The notes under the pieces: model-generated
What the model was told of the DNA's origin: nothing
The model's input: only the letters and a program-made list of their open reading frames with translations
Database searches by the model: none
In this document: positions 35,701-45,734 of the stretch, in pieces
Numbering within the stretch: position 1 is the stretch's first letter
How the letters are laid out: every line of letters starts with the position of its first letter
Source of the DNA: JAOUJD01 sp963726405
Lineage (GTDB): Bacteria; Pseudomonadota; Gammaproteobacteria; Burkholderiales; Burkholderiaceae_F
Assembly: GCA_963726405.1 (NCBI GenBank)
Contig: CAVSCF010000001.1
Coordinates: 434,001-498,000, forward strand
DNA length: 64,000 bases
Reading direction: 5' to 3'
Made by a program: the position numbers and the translations under genes

Positions 35701-35850
35701 GAGACGCAGGCACAGCAGACGTGGATGCAGCACCTGGGCTGCGATTCAGCCCAGGGTTACCTGTTCGCCCGCCCGATGAGTGGCGACGATTTCCTGAAAC
35801 TCTTCATCGACCGTCGCGGCGTCGGCCGCGAACGTTCGCTGATGCACTGA
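32737..35850 (+). CDS. Membrane PAS(x4)-GGDEF-EAL c-di-GMP signalling protein
   Basis: The protein has 1037 residues. Two membrane helices (about 30-48 and 60-80) precede four PAS domains (about 95-210, 225-345, 350-470, 480-600). A GGDEF domain (about 610-765) and an EAL domain (about 780-1030) follow. The cyclase motif is GGDEL (680-684) instead of GGDEF, so synthesis may be weak or lost. The EAL domain looks intact: EAL at 808-810, then IEVTETG, LDDFGVGFSSL, LKIDRSF and TAEGIET. It likely acts as a c-di-GMP phosphodiesterase tuned by several PAS inputs. It follows parE by 112 bases and stops 9 bases before the aminotransferase gene. Confidence 0.94.
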   Translation: MADQGTQDTAKRATPARATRLSAFADAGWLRGLIAVLAVLSMLTLIGTLTPPGRAGSPVALLHAATAAGLFVVLLFWLVASRSALSGMRDRDRVWQESIDSMDLGIALYGPDDRLLNCNPAFRALYPEIGELMQPGVLYLDLMHEYYRLAPQEVIDGRTLEKFLADANRRRSGNEITETVRHAGGRWLLMTDCRTAQGGIISFRRDVTEQKLIEHELSNRRRLMDDLAELTYDWFWRQDAEGRFIEFSSAMERFVSIAPAKLMGKRRTDMPGFEADPAAYAAYCGHVERREPFPWFTYKSRSGDGRTLWIAVTGKPIFDETGAFQGYYGAGRDVTEREETLGALRRSEERFRALTQLATEWYWEADPELRITGVRGAPEREPRMAELVQGRLLWELDGLDASLPVDWDALKRRIAARESFRDVKLKFRGEDGAPLYYEISGHPVIEEGQVSGYRGLAWDVTEREALIAKISDSEARFRALTELSSDWYWEMDEQLRFTLLKRGARDTLMLADEEVLGKHQWELSGELIQPSSWDEQRGVLQMRRPFRDVMVRRWMPDGSFMFHMTSGDPVFDQDGTFRGYRGIGKNITDQVKAQERIERLATVDSLTQLANRQTFDERAGRLLAAAYAEDKRCALLFIDLDNFRLLNNGYGHRVGDQMLSIVASRMRDVIGEPNLLGRRGGDELVALLVDIPRAERAVEVAQALIKSISEPARILGMEVSVTPSVGISFFPQDGVDLDSLLNAADAAMYQAKDSGRRTFAFYTPTVARRVDLRLRLEQRLRKAVESRDFKLFYQPLVSLTDGKMVGAEALIRWRDAELGDISPAEFIPIAEESGLIVSLGDWVVREACRHRQEWRMLGLDVPPVSINMAGVQLRQLGCVEGLLDVLIEYGVAASEVEIEVTETGLLDTSAVSRENLVRMRNAGMRIALDDFGVGFSSLSHLRDLPIHRLKIDRSFTVECMRDARTLTIVKAVIEMARSLGISVTAEGIETQAQQTWMQHLGCDSAQGYLFARPMSGDDFLKLFIDRRGVGRERSLMH

Positions 35851-35859
35851 CCTCACCTC

Positions 35860-36696
35860 ATGTACACGACCTGGTTCAAGGGGCAATGGAGCGACGGCAA
35901 CACTCCGCTGATCGGCGCGATGGATCACGGTGTCTGGCTGGCGTCCACGGTGTTCGACGGCGCGCGCTCGATCCACCGGATGGCGCCCGACCTCCGGGCG
36001 CACTGCAAGCGCACATTCGATTCGGCCGAGCGGGTCGGTCTCGGCGTTCCGCTCACGGTCGATGACATGGTCGACCTCTGCATCCAGGGCATCCACCGTT
36101 TCCCCGAGGACGCGGACCTCTACATCCGGCCCCTGGTGTTCGGCACGGAAGGGCTGCTGGTGCCGACCGATTCCGGCTTCGCGCTGACCCTGTTCGACGC
36201 GCCCATGCCGCCCTTCGCAGGGTTCTCCGCGATGCTGTCGAGTCGTCGTCGGCCCTCGCCCCTGGCCGCGACTACCGACGCGAAGGCTTCGGCGCTCTAT
36301 CCGAACGTCGCCCGCGCGCTGCGCGAGGCGAAGTCGGCCGGGTTCGACAATGCGGTGATCCTCGATCCCGACGGTCAGGTCGCCGAGTTCGCGACGGCGA
36401 ACCTGTTCTTCGTTGCGGCCGATGGCGCGGTCGTCACGCCGGCGGCGAACGGAACGTTCCTCGCCGGAATCACGCGCGCACGCGTGATCGCCTTGCTGGC
36501 GGACGCCGGCGTATCGGTGCAGCAGCGCGCGGTGCAGCCGTCGGAGCTGGAGCAGGCGCGGGAGATCTTCAGCACGGGCAACTACGGCAAGGTGATGCCC
36601 TGCACGCGTTACGGGACGCACGAAATGCCGATCGGCCCGGTGGCGACCCAGGCCCGCGCGCTGTACCTTCAATTCGCCGAGCAATGCCGGGTATAG
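35860..36696 (+). CDS. Class IV aminotransferase (branched-chain aminotransferase family)
   Basis: The 278-residue PLP enzyme of fold type IV has the PLP lysine probably in ATTDAKASALYPNVARAL. The conserved glutamate region is VAEFATANLFFV, and the cofactor phosphate loop lies in TPAANGTFLAGITRARVI. It is close to IlvE but short, and related to D-amino-acid transaminase and ADC lyase, so the substrate is open. It starts 9 bases after the c-di-GMP gene and precedes parC. Confidence 0.9.
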   Translation: MYTTWFKGQWSDGNTPLIGAMDHGVWLASTVFDGARSIHRMAPDLRAHCKRTFDSAERVGLGVPLTVDDMVDLCIQGIHRFPEDADLYIRPLVFGTEGLLVPTDSGFALTLFDAPMPPFAGFSAMLSSRRRPSPLAATTDAKASALYPNVARALREAKSAGFDNAVILDPDGQVAEFATANLFFVAADGAVVTPAANGTFLAGITRARVIALLADAGVSVQQRAVQPSELEQAREIFSTGNYGKVMPCTRYGTHEMPIGPVATQARALYLQFAEQCRV

Positions 36697-36780
36697 AAGT
36701 GCGGTGACCCGCGTTGGGTCGGGCCTGACCGCAGCTGACGTAAAATCCGCGCAACGCGCCATTCGTGCGCGATCTCCCCG

Positions 36781-39114
<2,334 letters not shown>

Positions 39115-39182
39115 GCGAGGGGCGAGGGGACCGGTCGTCGGCGACGCGGCCGGACGTTCGCTTGCCAGGCCTGCCGAAGGCC

Positions 39183-39275
39183 ATGAAACCAGACTACGAC
39201 CTCACCAAGCCGCACCACACGCCCGAAGGCTTCCGCATGAAACTCGAACACTCCACGGACCAGGGATCGCGATGA
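39183..39275 (+). pseudogene. 30-residue reading frame resembling the N-terminus of an MBL-fold hydrolase
   Basis: The frame reads MKPDYDLTKPHHTPEGFR and then twelve unrelated residues to a stop. The KPHHTPEGFR segment is what I expect at the start of NAPE-PLD-like metallo-beta-lactamase-fold hydrolases, but nothing of the zinc-binding domain follows. The stop overlaps the CopD start as ATGA. It may be a truncated remnant or a short leader whose translation couples to CopD. Family resemblance is from memory and short. Confidence 0.35.
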
Positions 39276-39739
39276 AGCTCCTCTACACCACGATGTTGCT
39301 GCTGCACGTCCTCGGCGTCGTCGTCTGGGTCGGCGGCATGTTCCTGATGCACGTCGCGGTCCGGCCCGCGGCCGTCGAACTGCTTCAGCCTCCGCAACGG
39401 CTGCCGCTGATCGCATCCGTGCTCGAGCGCTTCTTCGTCTGGGTGGCCGTCGCGATCGTTGCCGTGCTGGTGAGCGGGGTGGGGATGATTCTGGAGGGCG
39501 GCGGCTTTCGCAACGCGCACCTGTCCGTTCACGTGATGTTCGCCATCGGCCTGGCGATGATGGCGATCTTCCTGCACATCCGCTTTGCGCCCTTCAAGCG
39601 CCTGCGTGCCGCCGTCGTCGTTTCCGACTGGCCGCTCGCCGCCCGGCGTCTGGATCAGGTGCGCCAGCTCGTCACGACCAACCTCGTGCTCGGCATCGTG
39701 ACGATCGCCGTGGCGACGATCGGCCGGGCGGTGCTATAG
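39272..39739 (+). CDS. CopD family membrane protein
   Basis: The 155-residue protein has four membrane helices (about 5-27, 47-72, 82-100 and 130-152). The N-terminal pattern LLLHVLGVVVWVGGMFLMHVAV, with histidines in helix 1, is typical of CopD/putative copper export proteins. Other copper genes are absent. The gene converges with the PhzF gene, overlapping it by six bases at the stop. Confidence 0.87.
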   Translation: MKLLYTTMLLLHVLGVVVWVGGMFLMHVAVRPAAVELLQPPQRLPLIASVLERFFVWVAVAIVAVLVSGVGMILEGGGFRNAHLSVHVMFAIGLAMMAIFLHIRFAPFKRLRAAVVVSDWPLAARRLDQVRQLVTTNLVLGIVTIAVATIGRAVL

Positions 39740-40618
39740 CCTCAACGTTCCTTCGGTCATCATCACGCAGCGACCGCCGACCCGCACGGTATTCGCGACG
39801 CCGTCCTTGACGTCGGCCTCGAGCATGATCTCGCTGGGCCGGCCGATGTCCTCGCCCTGCAGGATGCGCCAGCGCCGGGTCCCGCTCCCTTCCGGCCGCT
39901 GCGCCGCGAGCCAGCCGGCGAGCGCCGCTGCGGCCGCACCCGTCGCGGGATCCTCGGGCACGCCGAGCGAGGGCGCGAACATCCGGACGCGCCACGTCGC
40001 GTCGTCGAGCCGCGCGATCGGGTAGACCTTCCTGCCTTCGTGCCCGCCCAGCAGGCGCGACCAGCGGTCGCGATCGAGCCGTGCCCGCTGCAGCGCCTCC
40101 ACCGTGGCGAGCGGAACGACCGTGAAGGGAACGCCGCACGACCAGACTTCCGCCCGCGCGTCGATGTCGCCCGCATGCAGCCCGAGCATGGCGGCCAGGC
40201 GAACGCGCTGGTTGATCGTCGCGACCTTCCGGGGTGCCTGCGCCGCCGTCAGGGTGCAGAGCACGACCTGTCCGCCGCTGCGGTCGATGTGCACGTGGAT
40301 CGGCCCGATGCCTTCTTCGAACACGACCTGGCTGGCGCTCGGTATGGCGCCGATGCTGGACAGGACAAACGCCGCGCCGATCGTCGGATGGCCGGCGAAG
40401 GGCAACTCCCCGCCGGGCGTGAAGATGCGCAACCGCGCGGTGTGCGGCGGGTCGCTCGGCGGAAAGACGAAAGCGGTTTCCGAGAAGTTGAACTCGCGGG
40501 CGATGTCCTGCATCGTGCCGTCATCCAGCTGGCGCGCATCGGTCAGCACGGCCAGCGGATTGCCCCCGAACGCCCGGTTCGTGAAGACGTCACACGTGTA
40601 ATAGCGGAACTGGTTCAT
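39734..40618 (-). CDS. PhzF family isomerase/epimerase-like protein
   Basis: The 294-residue protein has two diaminopimelate-epimerase-like halves. Hallmarks are YTCDVFTNRAFGGNPLAV, the catalytic glutamate in FNFSETAFVFPP and GGELPFAGHPTIGAAFVL. PhzF proper isomerises a phenazine precursor, but no phenazine genes are here, so it belongs to the large uncharacterised branch. The substrate is unknown. The start is ATG; the gene is divergent from htpG. Confidence 0.95.
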   Translation of the reverse strand: MNQFRYYTCDVFTNRAFGGNPLAVLTDARQLDDGTMQDIAREFNFSETAFVFPPSDPPHTARLRIFTPGGELPFAGHPTIGAAFVLSSIGAIPSASQVVFEEGIGPIHVHIDRSGGQVVLCTLTAAQAPRKVATINQRVRLAAMLGLHAGDIDARAEVWSCGVPFTVVPLATVEALQRARLDRDRWSRLLGGHEGRKVYPIARLDDATWRVRMFAPSLGVPEDPATGAAAAALAGWLAAQRPEGSGTRRWRILQGEDIGRPSEIMLEADVKDGVANTVRVGGRCVMMTEGTLRL

Positions 40619-40681
40619 GGCTGGCCCGGGTGCGCTTCCTCGCGATTCGCCGCGAGCATAGCGGGAGTCTCCGGCGGGATT

Positions 40682-40709
40682 CTTGAAATCCGCGGCTCCG
40701 GCCCCATGT
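40682..40709 (+). promoter_or_regulatory. Sigma-32 (RpoH) heat-shock promoter of htpG
   Basis: CTTGAAA at 40682 and CCCCATGT at 40702 are separated by 13 bases, matching the sigma-32 consensus (CTTGAAA, 11-15 bases, CCCCATNT). They lie about 40 bases before the htpG start, the right distance for a short leader. Confidence 0.85.
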
Positions 40710-40745
40710 GCCGCGCGAGGTCATCGAGAACACGAAAGGAGCACC

Positions 40746-42662
40746 ATGGGCGCACACGCCGAAGCCGAGAGCACCAGGCAGACACTGGGCTTCCAGGCCG
40801 AAGTGAAGCAGTTGCTGCAGCTGATGATTCATTCGCTGTACAGCAACAAGGAAATCTTCCTGCGCGAGCTGATCAGCAACGCGTCCGACGCCTGCGACAA
40901 GCTGCGGTTCGAGGCCATGACCCGGCCCGAACTGCTCGAGGGTCACGGGGAACTCGCCATCACCGTCGCCTTCGACAAGTCTGCAAGGACAATCACGGTG
41001 TCCGACAACGGCATCGGTTTGTCACGCGCCGAGGCGATCGAGCACCTGGGCACGATCGCGAAGTCGGGCACGCGCGAGTTCTTCGCGCAGCTGACGGGCG
41101 ACCAGCAGAAGGACGCGCAGCTGATCGGGCAGTTCGGCGTGGGCTTCTACTCGAGCTTCATCGTCGCCGACCGCGTCACCGTCGTCTCCCGCCGCGCGGG
41201 CCTGACGCCGGGGGAGGCAATCCGCTGGGAGAGCGACGGCGCGGGCGAGTTCACCGTCGAGCCGGCCCAGCGCGGCGAGGCGGGCACCGACGTGACCCTG
41301 CACCTGCGCGACGGCGAGGACGAGTTGCTGTCGGCGTGGAAGATGAAGAGCATCGTCACCCGCTATTCGGATCACATTTCCCTGCCGATCCGGATGCGCA
41401 AGGAGGAATGGGACGAGGGCAGGAACGAGTTCCGCGTCACCGACGAGCTGGAGACCGTCAACCAGGCGAACGCGCTGTGGGCGCGGGCGAAATCCGACAT
41501 CACCGACGACCAGTACAAGGCTTTCTACAAGCACGTGTCGCACGACTTCGGCGAGCCTCTCGCGTGGACGCACAACCGCGTCGAGGGCCGCAGCGAATAC
41601 ATCCAGCTGCTCTACCTGCCGGAGCGCGCGCCGTTCGACCTCTGGGACCGCAACCAGCGCCACGGCATCAAGCTTTACGTGCGCCGGGTGTTCATCATGG
41701 ACGACGCCGAGCAGCTGATGCCGCCCTACCTGCGCTTCGTGCGCGGAGTGATCGACAGCAACGACCTCCCGCTCAACGTGTCGCGCGAAATCCTGCAGGA
41801 AAGCCGGGACGTGAAGGCGATCCGCGAAGGCTCGACCAAGCGCGTGCTGTCGCTGCTCGAGGATCTCGCCGAGAACCAGAAGGAGAAATACGCCGGCTTC
41901 TGGAAGGAATTCGGGCAGGTCCTGAAGGAAGGCGTGGGCGACGACGCCGCCAACCGCGAGCGCATCGCAAAGTTGCTGCGCTTCCGCAGTACCGCGCACG
42001 AGGACGAGCCGGTGGTCGCCCTGGCCGACTACGTCGGGCGGATGAAGGACGGGCAGAAGCACGTCTATTTCGTGACGGCCGATACGCTCGAGGCTGCGCG
42101 CAGCAGCCCGCACCTGGAGATCTTCCGCAAGAAGGGCGTCGAGGTCCTGCTGCTGACGGACCGCGTCGACGAGTGGATGCTGTCGTTCCTCACGGAGTTC
42201 GACGGCAAGACCCTCACATCGGTCGCGAAGGGTTCCCTGGATCTCGATGAACTCGCCGACGAAGCCGAAAAGGCCGCACAGGCGAAGACCGGCGACGAAT
42301 ACAAGGCGCTCGTCGAGAAGGCGAAGAGCGCACTCGCGGACCGCGTGAAGGACGTGCGCGTCACGTTTCGCCTGACCGATTCGCCGGCCTGCCTGGTGGC
42401 CGATGAGCATGAGATGAGCGGGCACCTGCAGCGGTTGCTCAAGGCCGCGGGCCAGAAGGCGCCGACGGCCAGGCCGATCCTCGAACTGAACCCGCATCAC
42501 CCGCTGGTGCAGCGGCTGAAGGACGAGCCACAGGAGACGCGCGTGAAGGACTGGCTGGACCTGCTCGTCGACCAGGCCGTTCTGGCCGAGGGCGGACAAC
42601 TCGACGATCCGGGCGCGTTCGTGAAGCGCCTCAACGGCATGCTGCTCGAGGTCGGCCGTTAG
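40746..42662 (+). CDS. htpG: Molecular chaperone HtpG (Hsp90)
   Basis: This 638-residue cytoplasmic Hsp90 has an N-terminal ATPase with LISNASDACDKLRFE, DNGIGLSRAEAIEHLGTIAKSG and GQFGVGFYSSFIV. The middle domain has EYIQLLYLPERAPFDLWDR and SREILQESRDVKAIR. The C-terminal dimerisation domain is complete. AAGGAG at 40735 sets the start, and a sigma-32 promoter lies just upstream. A glycosylase-like frame follows immediately. Confidence 0.98.
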   Translation: MGAHAEAESTRQTLGFQAEVKQLLQLMIHSLYSNKEIFLRELISNASDACDKLRFEAMTRPELLEGHGELAITVAFDKSARTITVSDNGIGLSRAEAIEHLGTIAKSGTREFFAQLTGDQQKDAQLIGQFGVGFYSSFIVADRVTVVSRRAGLTPGEAIRWESDGAGEFTVEPAQRGEAGTDVTLHLRDGEDELLSAWKMKSIVTRYSDHISLPIRMRKEEWDEGRNEFRVTDELETVNQANALWARAKSDITDDQYKAFYKHVSHDFGEPLAWTHNRVEGRSEYIQLLYLPERAPFDLWDRNQRHGIKLYVRRVFIMDDAEQLMPPYLRFVRGVIDSNDLPLNVSREILQESRDVKAIREGSTKRVLSLLEDLAENQKEKYAGFWKEFGQVLKEGVGDDAANRERIAKLLRFRSTAHEDEPVVALADYVGRMKDGQKHVYFVTADTLEAARSSPHLEIFRKKGVEVLLLTDRVDEWMLSFLTEFDGKTLTSVAKGSLDLDELADEAEKAAQAKTGDEYKALVEKAKSALADRVKDVRVTFRLTDSPACLVADEHEMSGHLQRLLKAAGQKAPTARPILELNPHHPLVQRLKDEPQETRVKDWLDLLVDQAVLAEGGQLDDPGAFVKRLNGMLLEVGR

Positions 42663-42678
42663 CCGGCAGCCCAGCCTC

Positions 42679-43161
42679 AAGGGGTTCCCGCCGGTCATCG
42701 ACCGGCGGGTCACGCGCCTGATTCTCGGCAGCTTCCCGTCCGCGGCATCGCTCGCGGCCGGGCAGTACTACGCCCACCCGCGCAATCAGTTCTGGCGCCT
42801 GGTGGGAGATCTGTTCAACGAAGCGATGGCGGACCAGCCGTACGAAGTGCGCCTGGTGCGCCTGCTGGATCATGGCGTCGGCCTGTGGGATGTGCTGGAT
42901 GCGTGTGACCGGCAGGGCAGTCTCGACGCTGACATCACCAACGCGCGGCCCAACCCATTCGCGGGACTCAAGCGGAGGGCGCCGCTGCTGAGAGACATTG
43001 CCTTTAACGGAGGAACTGCGGGTCGTTTCGCCCCTGTTTTCGCCGCCGCGGGCTACTTCACCACGGTGCTGCCGTCGTCCAGCCCCGCGCATGCGGGACG
43101 AACCTGCGAACAGAAGCTGGCAATCTGGCGGGCCTGGTGGGAGCGGGGGCCCGCCGGCTGA
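42679..43161 (+). CDS. DNA-deoxyinosine/mismatch uracil glycosylase (UDG superfamily), start unresolved
   Basis: The frame encodes a UDG-superfamily domain: KGFPPVIDRR, RLILGSFPSAASLAAGQYYA, HPRNQFWRLVGDLF, HGVGLWDVLDAC, NARPNPFAGLK, and the C-terminal LPSSSPAHAG loop. It excises deaminated bases from DNA. The conserved region begins right after the htpG stop, but the open frame holds no ATG, GTG or TTG until 42802, which is inside the domain. Translation must start at a rare codon (CTG at 42718, ATC or ATT), or one base is missing or extra upstream. The coordinate given is the start of the conserved sequence, not a start codon. A perfect 10-bp inverted repeat (42687-42709) lies within its 5' end. 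Confidence 0.75.
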   Translation, partial: KGFPPVIDRRVTRLILGSFPSAASLAAGQYYAHPRNQFWRLVGDLFNEAMADQPYEVRLVRLLDHGVGLWDVLDACDRQGSLDADITNARPNPFAGLKRRAPLLRDIAFNGGTAGRFAPVFAAAGYFTTVLPSSSPAHAGRTCEQKLAIWRAWWERGPAG

Positions 43162-43270
43162 CGTCCTGGGGTGGGGTCGATACGCGGAGATACGGGGAAA
43201 TGCGTGTGCATTATGTTTCGAGTGAGCGCGAGGTCTTCCGCTAATCTTCCTCGGAGGCTCGCCATCGCGC

Positions 43271-45700
43271 GTGCCAATGAAAAGACTGATGAGCGCCCAG
43301 ACCACACCCGGATCCGGCCGACCGAGCCGAACCGCGCTGCAACGCAGTCTCGCCGATCTGCGCGAGACCGCGCGGAAGATCCTCGACCCGCTGCTGATGG
43401 AGGCAACGCGCGAGGCGATCCAGTCCATCGATAACGACGCGCAGGCCGCCGGCACGCTGAAGAAATCCGTGCGCGGTCTGCTGGTCGACTACCGAACGTT
43501 TTCCGCCGCATTCTTCGCAGCCGTGGACAAGGAGATCGACGGCTCCATCGAGGATGTCCTGACCGGCCGGAAGGACGGAGCCGCGTCCCCGCCCGCAGTC
43601 GCCGCGGGCAGCCTGTCGCTGGTGGACTTCGACCAGATGGAAGAACAGATGATGCTGGACCGCATCGCGTCCCGCATCCGCAACGCGGCCGACTCGGCCT
43701 ACACGCCGCTCACCCAGCGCATCGCCCGTGCGCTCAACATGCCGGCGATGGGGGACCGCGAGAATCCCTTCCACCCGTTGCGATACTGCCGGGCTCTCGG
43801 CGATGCGGTCGACAAGGTCGGCTTCAAGAGCGAAGAGCGCAGGACCGTCGTGAAGGCGTTCGATGCCGCCCTGCAAGGGCCCCTGGTGAAGATGTATGCC
43901 GAGCTGAACCGGCAACTCGAGGAGCAGGGCGTGCAGGAAGTCGCGGCGACCGGGTTCAGGAACACGGTCGCCGGGTTCCGCAACACGATGGCGGGTACCG
44001 GTCGCGTGACCCAGGCCGGCCAGGTCACCGGCACGATCACCGGAGCGACCGCCGAACAACTGCTGAGCGCGCTGTATCACCGTATGCAGGTGCAGCCCGC
44101 CGGCGTAGCGAGCGGCGCGGTCCCTGCGATGCCGCCGCCCGCGGGGGCGATGTTCGAGCGTATCGACGCCATGCCGTCGGCGGCCTCCATATTCACGATC
44201 ACCGGATCGGCGGGGGCGGTGCCCATTGCCCCCGGTGTGCCGGTCCAGTTCGCCGCCATCGAGCCGGCCCTGCTCGCGTCGATCAACGAGGTGCAGCGCC
44301 TGAACGCGCTCGCCACGATGACCGGGCGCAACGGCGAGGCGGCTGCAGCGATCAGCGAGCGCGACGAGCATCACCTGCGCCAGCACGTGGCGGACAAGGC
44401 CACGCGGCAGGTCGACAAGCTGACGATCGAGCTCGTCGGCATGCTGTTCGACCGCATCCACCAGGACAAGCACATCCCGGCCGAAATCAAGACGGCCCTG
44501 TCCCGCCTGCAGTTCCCCATCATGAAAGTTGCGCTGGCCGACGCGGAGCTGTTCGTGTCGCCGGTGCAGCCGGCGCGCCGCCTGATGGACCGCATTGCCA
44601 GCACCGCCGTCGGCTGGCTGCCGGAGGGCGAGGAGAACGTCCGCTATCTGGCGGAGGTGAACCGCGCGATCAACACCGTGCTGGTGGCGATCAACGAAGG
44701 CCCGGCGATCTTCGAGAAGGCGCTCGACGAGTTCGAAAAGTACCTTTCGGAGGAGCGCGTCCGCGATGACGACCCGGTGACGCGGGCCAAGCGCGCGCTC
44801 GAGGAAGCCGAGACGCGCGAGATCATGGCGATCAACGCCGCCATCGGCATCCGCCGCGCATTCGACGGTGTGCAGATCGAGTCCTATCTGCGCGACTTCC
44901 TGCTCGAGGTATGGGTCAAGGTCCTGGTGGCCGCCACGCTGCGCGAGCGTACGCAGCCCGACTTCGCCAGGAAGTTCAGGGACGCGGTCTCCGATCTCAT
45001 CTGGAGCGTGCAGCCGAAGATCAATCCGGACGACCGCAAGCGGCTGGTCAAGACGATTCCCGCCGTGCTCAACACGCTGCGCGAGGGACTGCAGCTGATC
45101 GAGTTGCCATCGGCCCAGATGCAGGAGTTCTTCGGCAAGCTGATGGCATCTCACGCGCAGGCGGTCAAGGCGCTCGAAGTGGCCTATGGCACCGGCGCGC
45201 CGCTCGACCAGAACGCCATGCGGCGCCGGATCGACGAGGTCAAGATCGAGGAGCCGCCCCCGGCGCAGCCCGACGAGCCCATGCAGCAGTTGACGATCAC
45301 GGCGGAAGTCGTCCGCAGCGCAGTCGCCGCCAACCACGCCGAAGTCAACGTGCTCGAAGAGGCGTTGACCGTGGCGCCGGAGGAAATGATCCCGGTCGAG
45401 GAACTGAGTGATGACGCCATCGACGCCATGATCGAGGGCTGGCAGCGGGGTTCCTGGTTCGACCTGTGGACCGGGCAGCAGACCGAGCGGGTGCGCCTGC
45501 GCTGGGTCAGCCCGCGGCGCAACTTCTATCTCTTCACATCGGCCGAGACAGGCAAGGCGCACTCGCTGGCGCCGCTGTTCCTGCGCGGCTACGTTCGCGC
45601 CGGCCGCATCAGGAGCGCCGAGAAGACACCGCTGTTCGAACGCGTGGTGGGCGACCTCATGCGCGACCTGCAGGGCGAGCGCACCGCCGTTGCCGCGTAG
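43271..45700 (+). CDS. DUF1631 family protein (copy A)
   Basis: The 809-residue protein is cytoplasmic and largely helical. The DUF1631 core begins near residue 375 (VDKLTIELVGMLFDRIHQDK, then ISRLQFP-type and HPAR-type segments) and continues to about 650. The C-terminal part (about 715-790) has a beta-rich region WQRGSWFDLWTG with LRWVSPRRNFYLFTSAETGK, which recalls a PilZ barrel but lacks RxxxR and D/NxSxxG. A seven-residue tandem repeat stands near residue 228. Start options are GTG 43271 and ATG 43277, with GGAGG at 43253. It is a paralogue of the second DUF1631 gene downstream. Function is unknown. Confidence 0.88.
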   Translation: MPMKRLMSAQTTPGSGRPSRTALQRSLADLRETARKILDPLLMEATREAIQSIDNDAQAAGTLKKSVRGLLVDYRTFSAAFFAAVDKEIDGSIEDVLTGRKDGAASPPAVAAGSLSLVDFDQMEEQMMLDRIASRIRNAADSAYTPLTQRIARALNMPAMGDRENPFHPLRYCRALGDAVDKVGFKSEERRTVVKAFDAALQGPLVKMYAELNRQLEEQGVQEVAATGFRNTVAGFRNTMAGTGRVTQAGQVTGTITGATAEQLLSALYHRMQVQPAGVASGAVPAMPPPAGAMFERIDAMPSAASIFTITGSAGAVPIAPGVPVQFAAIEPALLASINEVQRLNALATMTGRNGEAAAAISERDEHHLRQHVADKATRQVDKLTIELVGMLFDRIHQDKHIPAEIKTALSRLQFPIMKVALADAELFVSPVQPARRLMDRIASTAVGWLPEGEENVRYLAEVNRAINTVLVAINEGPAIFEKALDEFEKYLSEERVRDDDPVTRAKRALEEAETREIMAINAAIGIRRAFDGVQIESYLRDFLLEVWVKVLVAATLRERTQPDFARKFRDAVSDLIWSVQPKINPDDRKRLVKTIPAVLNTLREGLQLIELPSAQMQEFFGKLMASHAQAVKALEVAYGTGAPLDQNAMRRRIDEVKIEEPPPAQPDEPMQQLTITAEVVRSAVAANHAEVNVLEEALTVAPEEMIPVEELSDDAIDAMIEGWQRGSWFDLWTGQQTERVRLRWVSPRRNFYLFTSAETGKAHSLAPLFLRGYVRAGRIRSAEKTPLFERVVGDLMRDLQGERTAVAA
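43952..43993 (+). repeat. Two-copy 21-base tandem repeat in DUF1631-A
   Basis: The repeat encodes GFRNTVA then GFRNTMA. The copies differ at several bases, so it is not a recent slippage product. Confidence 0.7.
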
Positions 45701-45734
45701 CGCGAGCCGCGCCGGGAAAGGGCGGGGCGGTTCA

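Noticed and set aside
43199..43212. Imperfect palindrome AATGC-GTGT-GCATT before DUF1631-A
   Set aside because: Only five paired bases and no second copy, so I cannot call it an operator.
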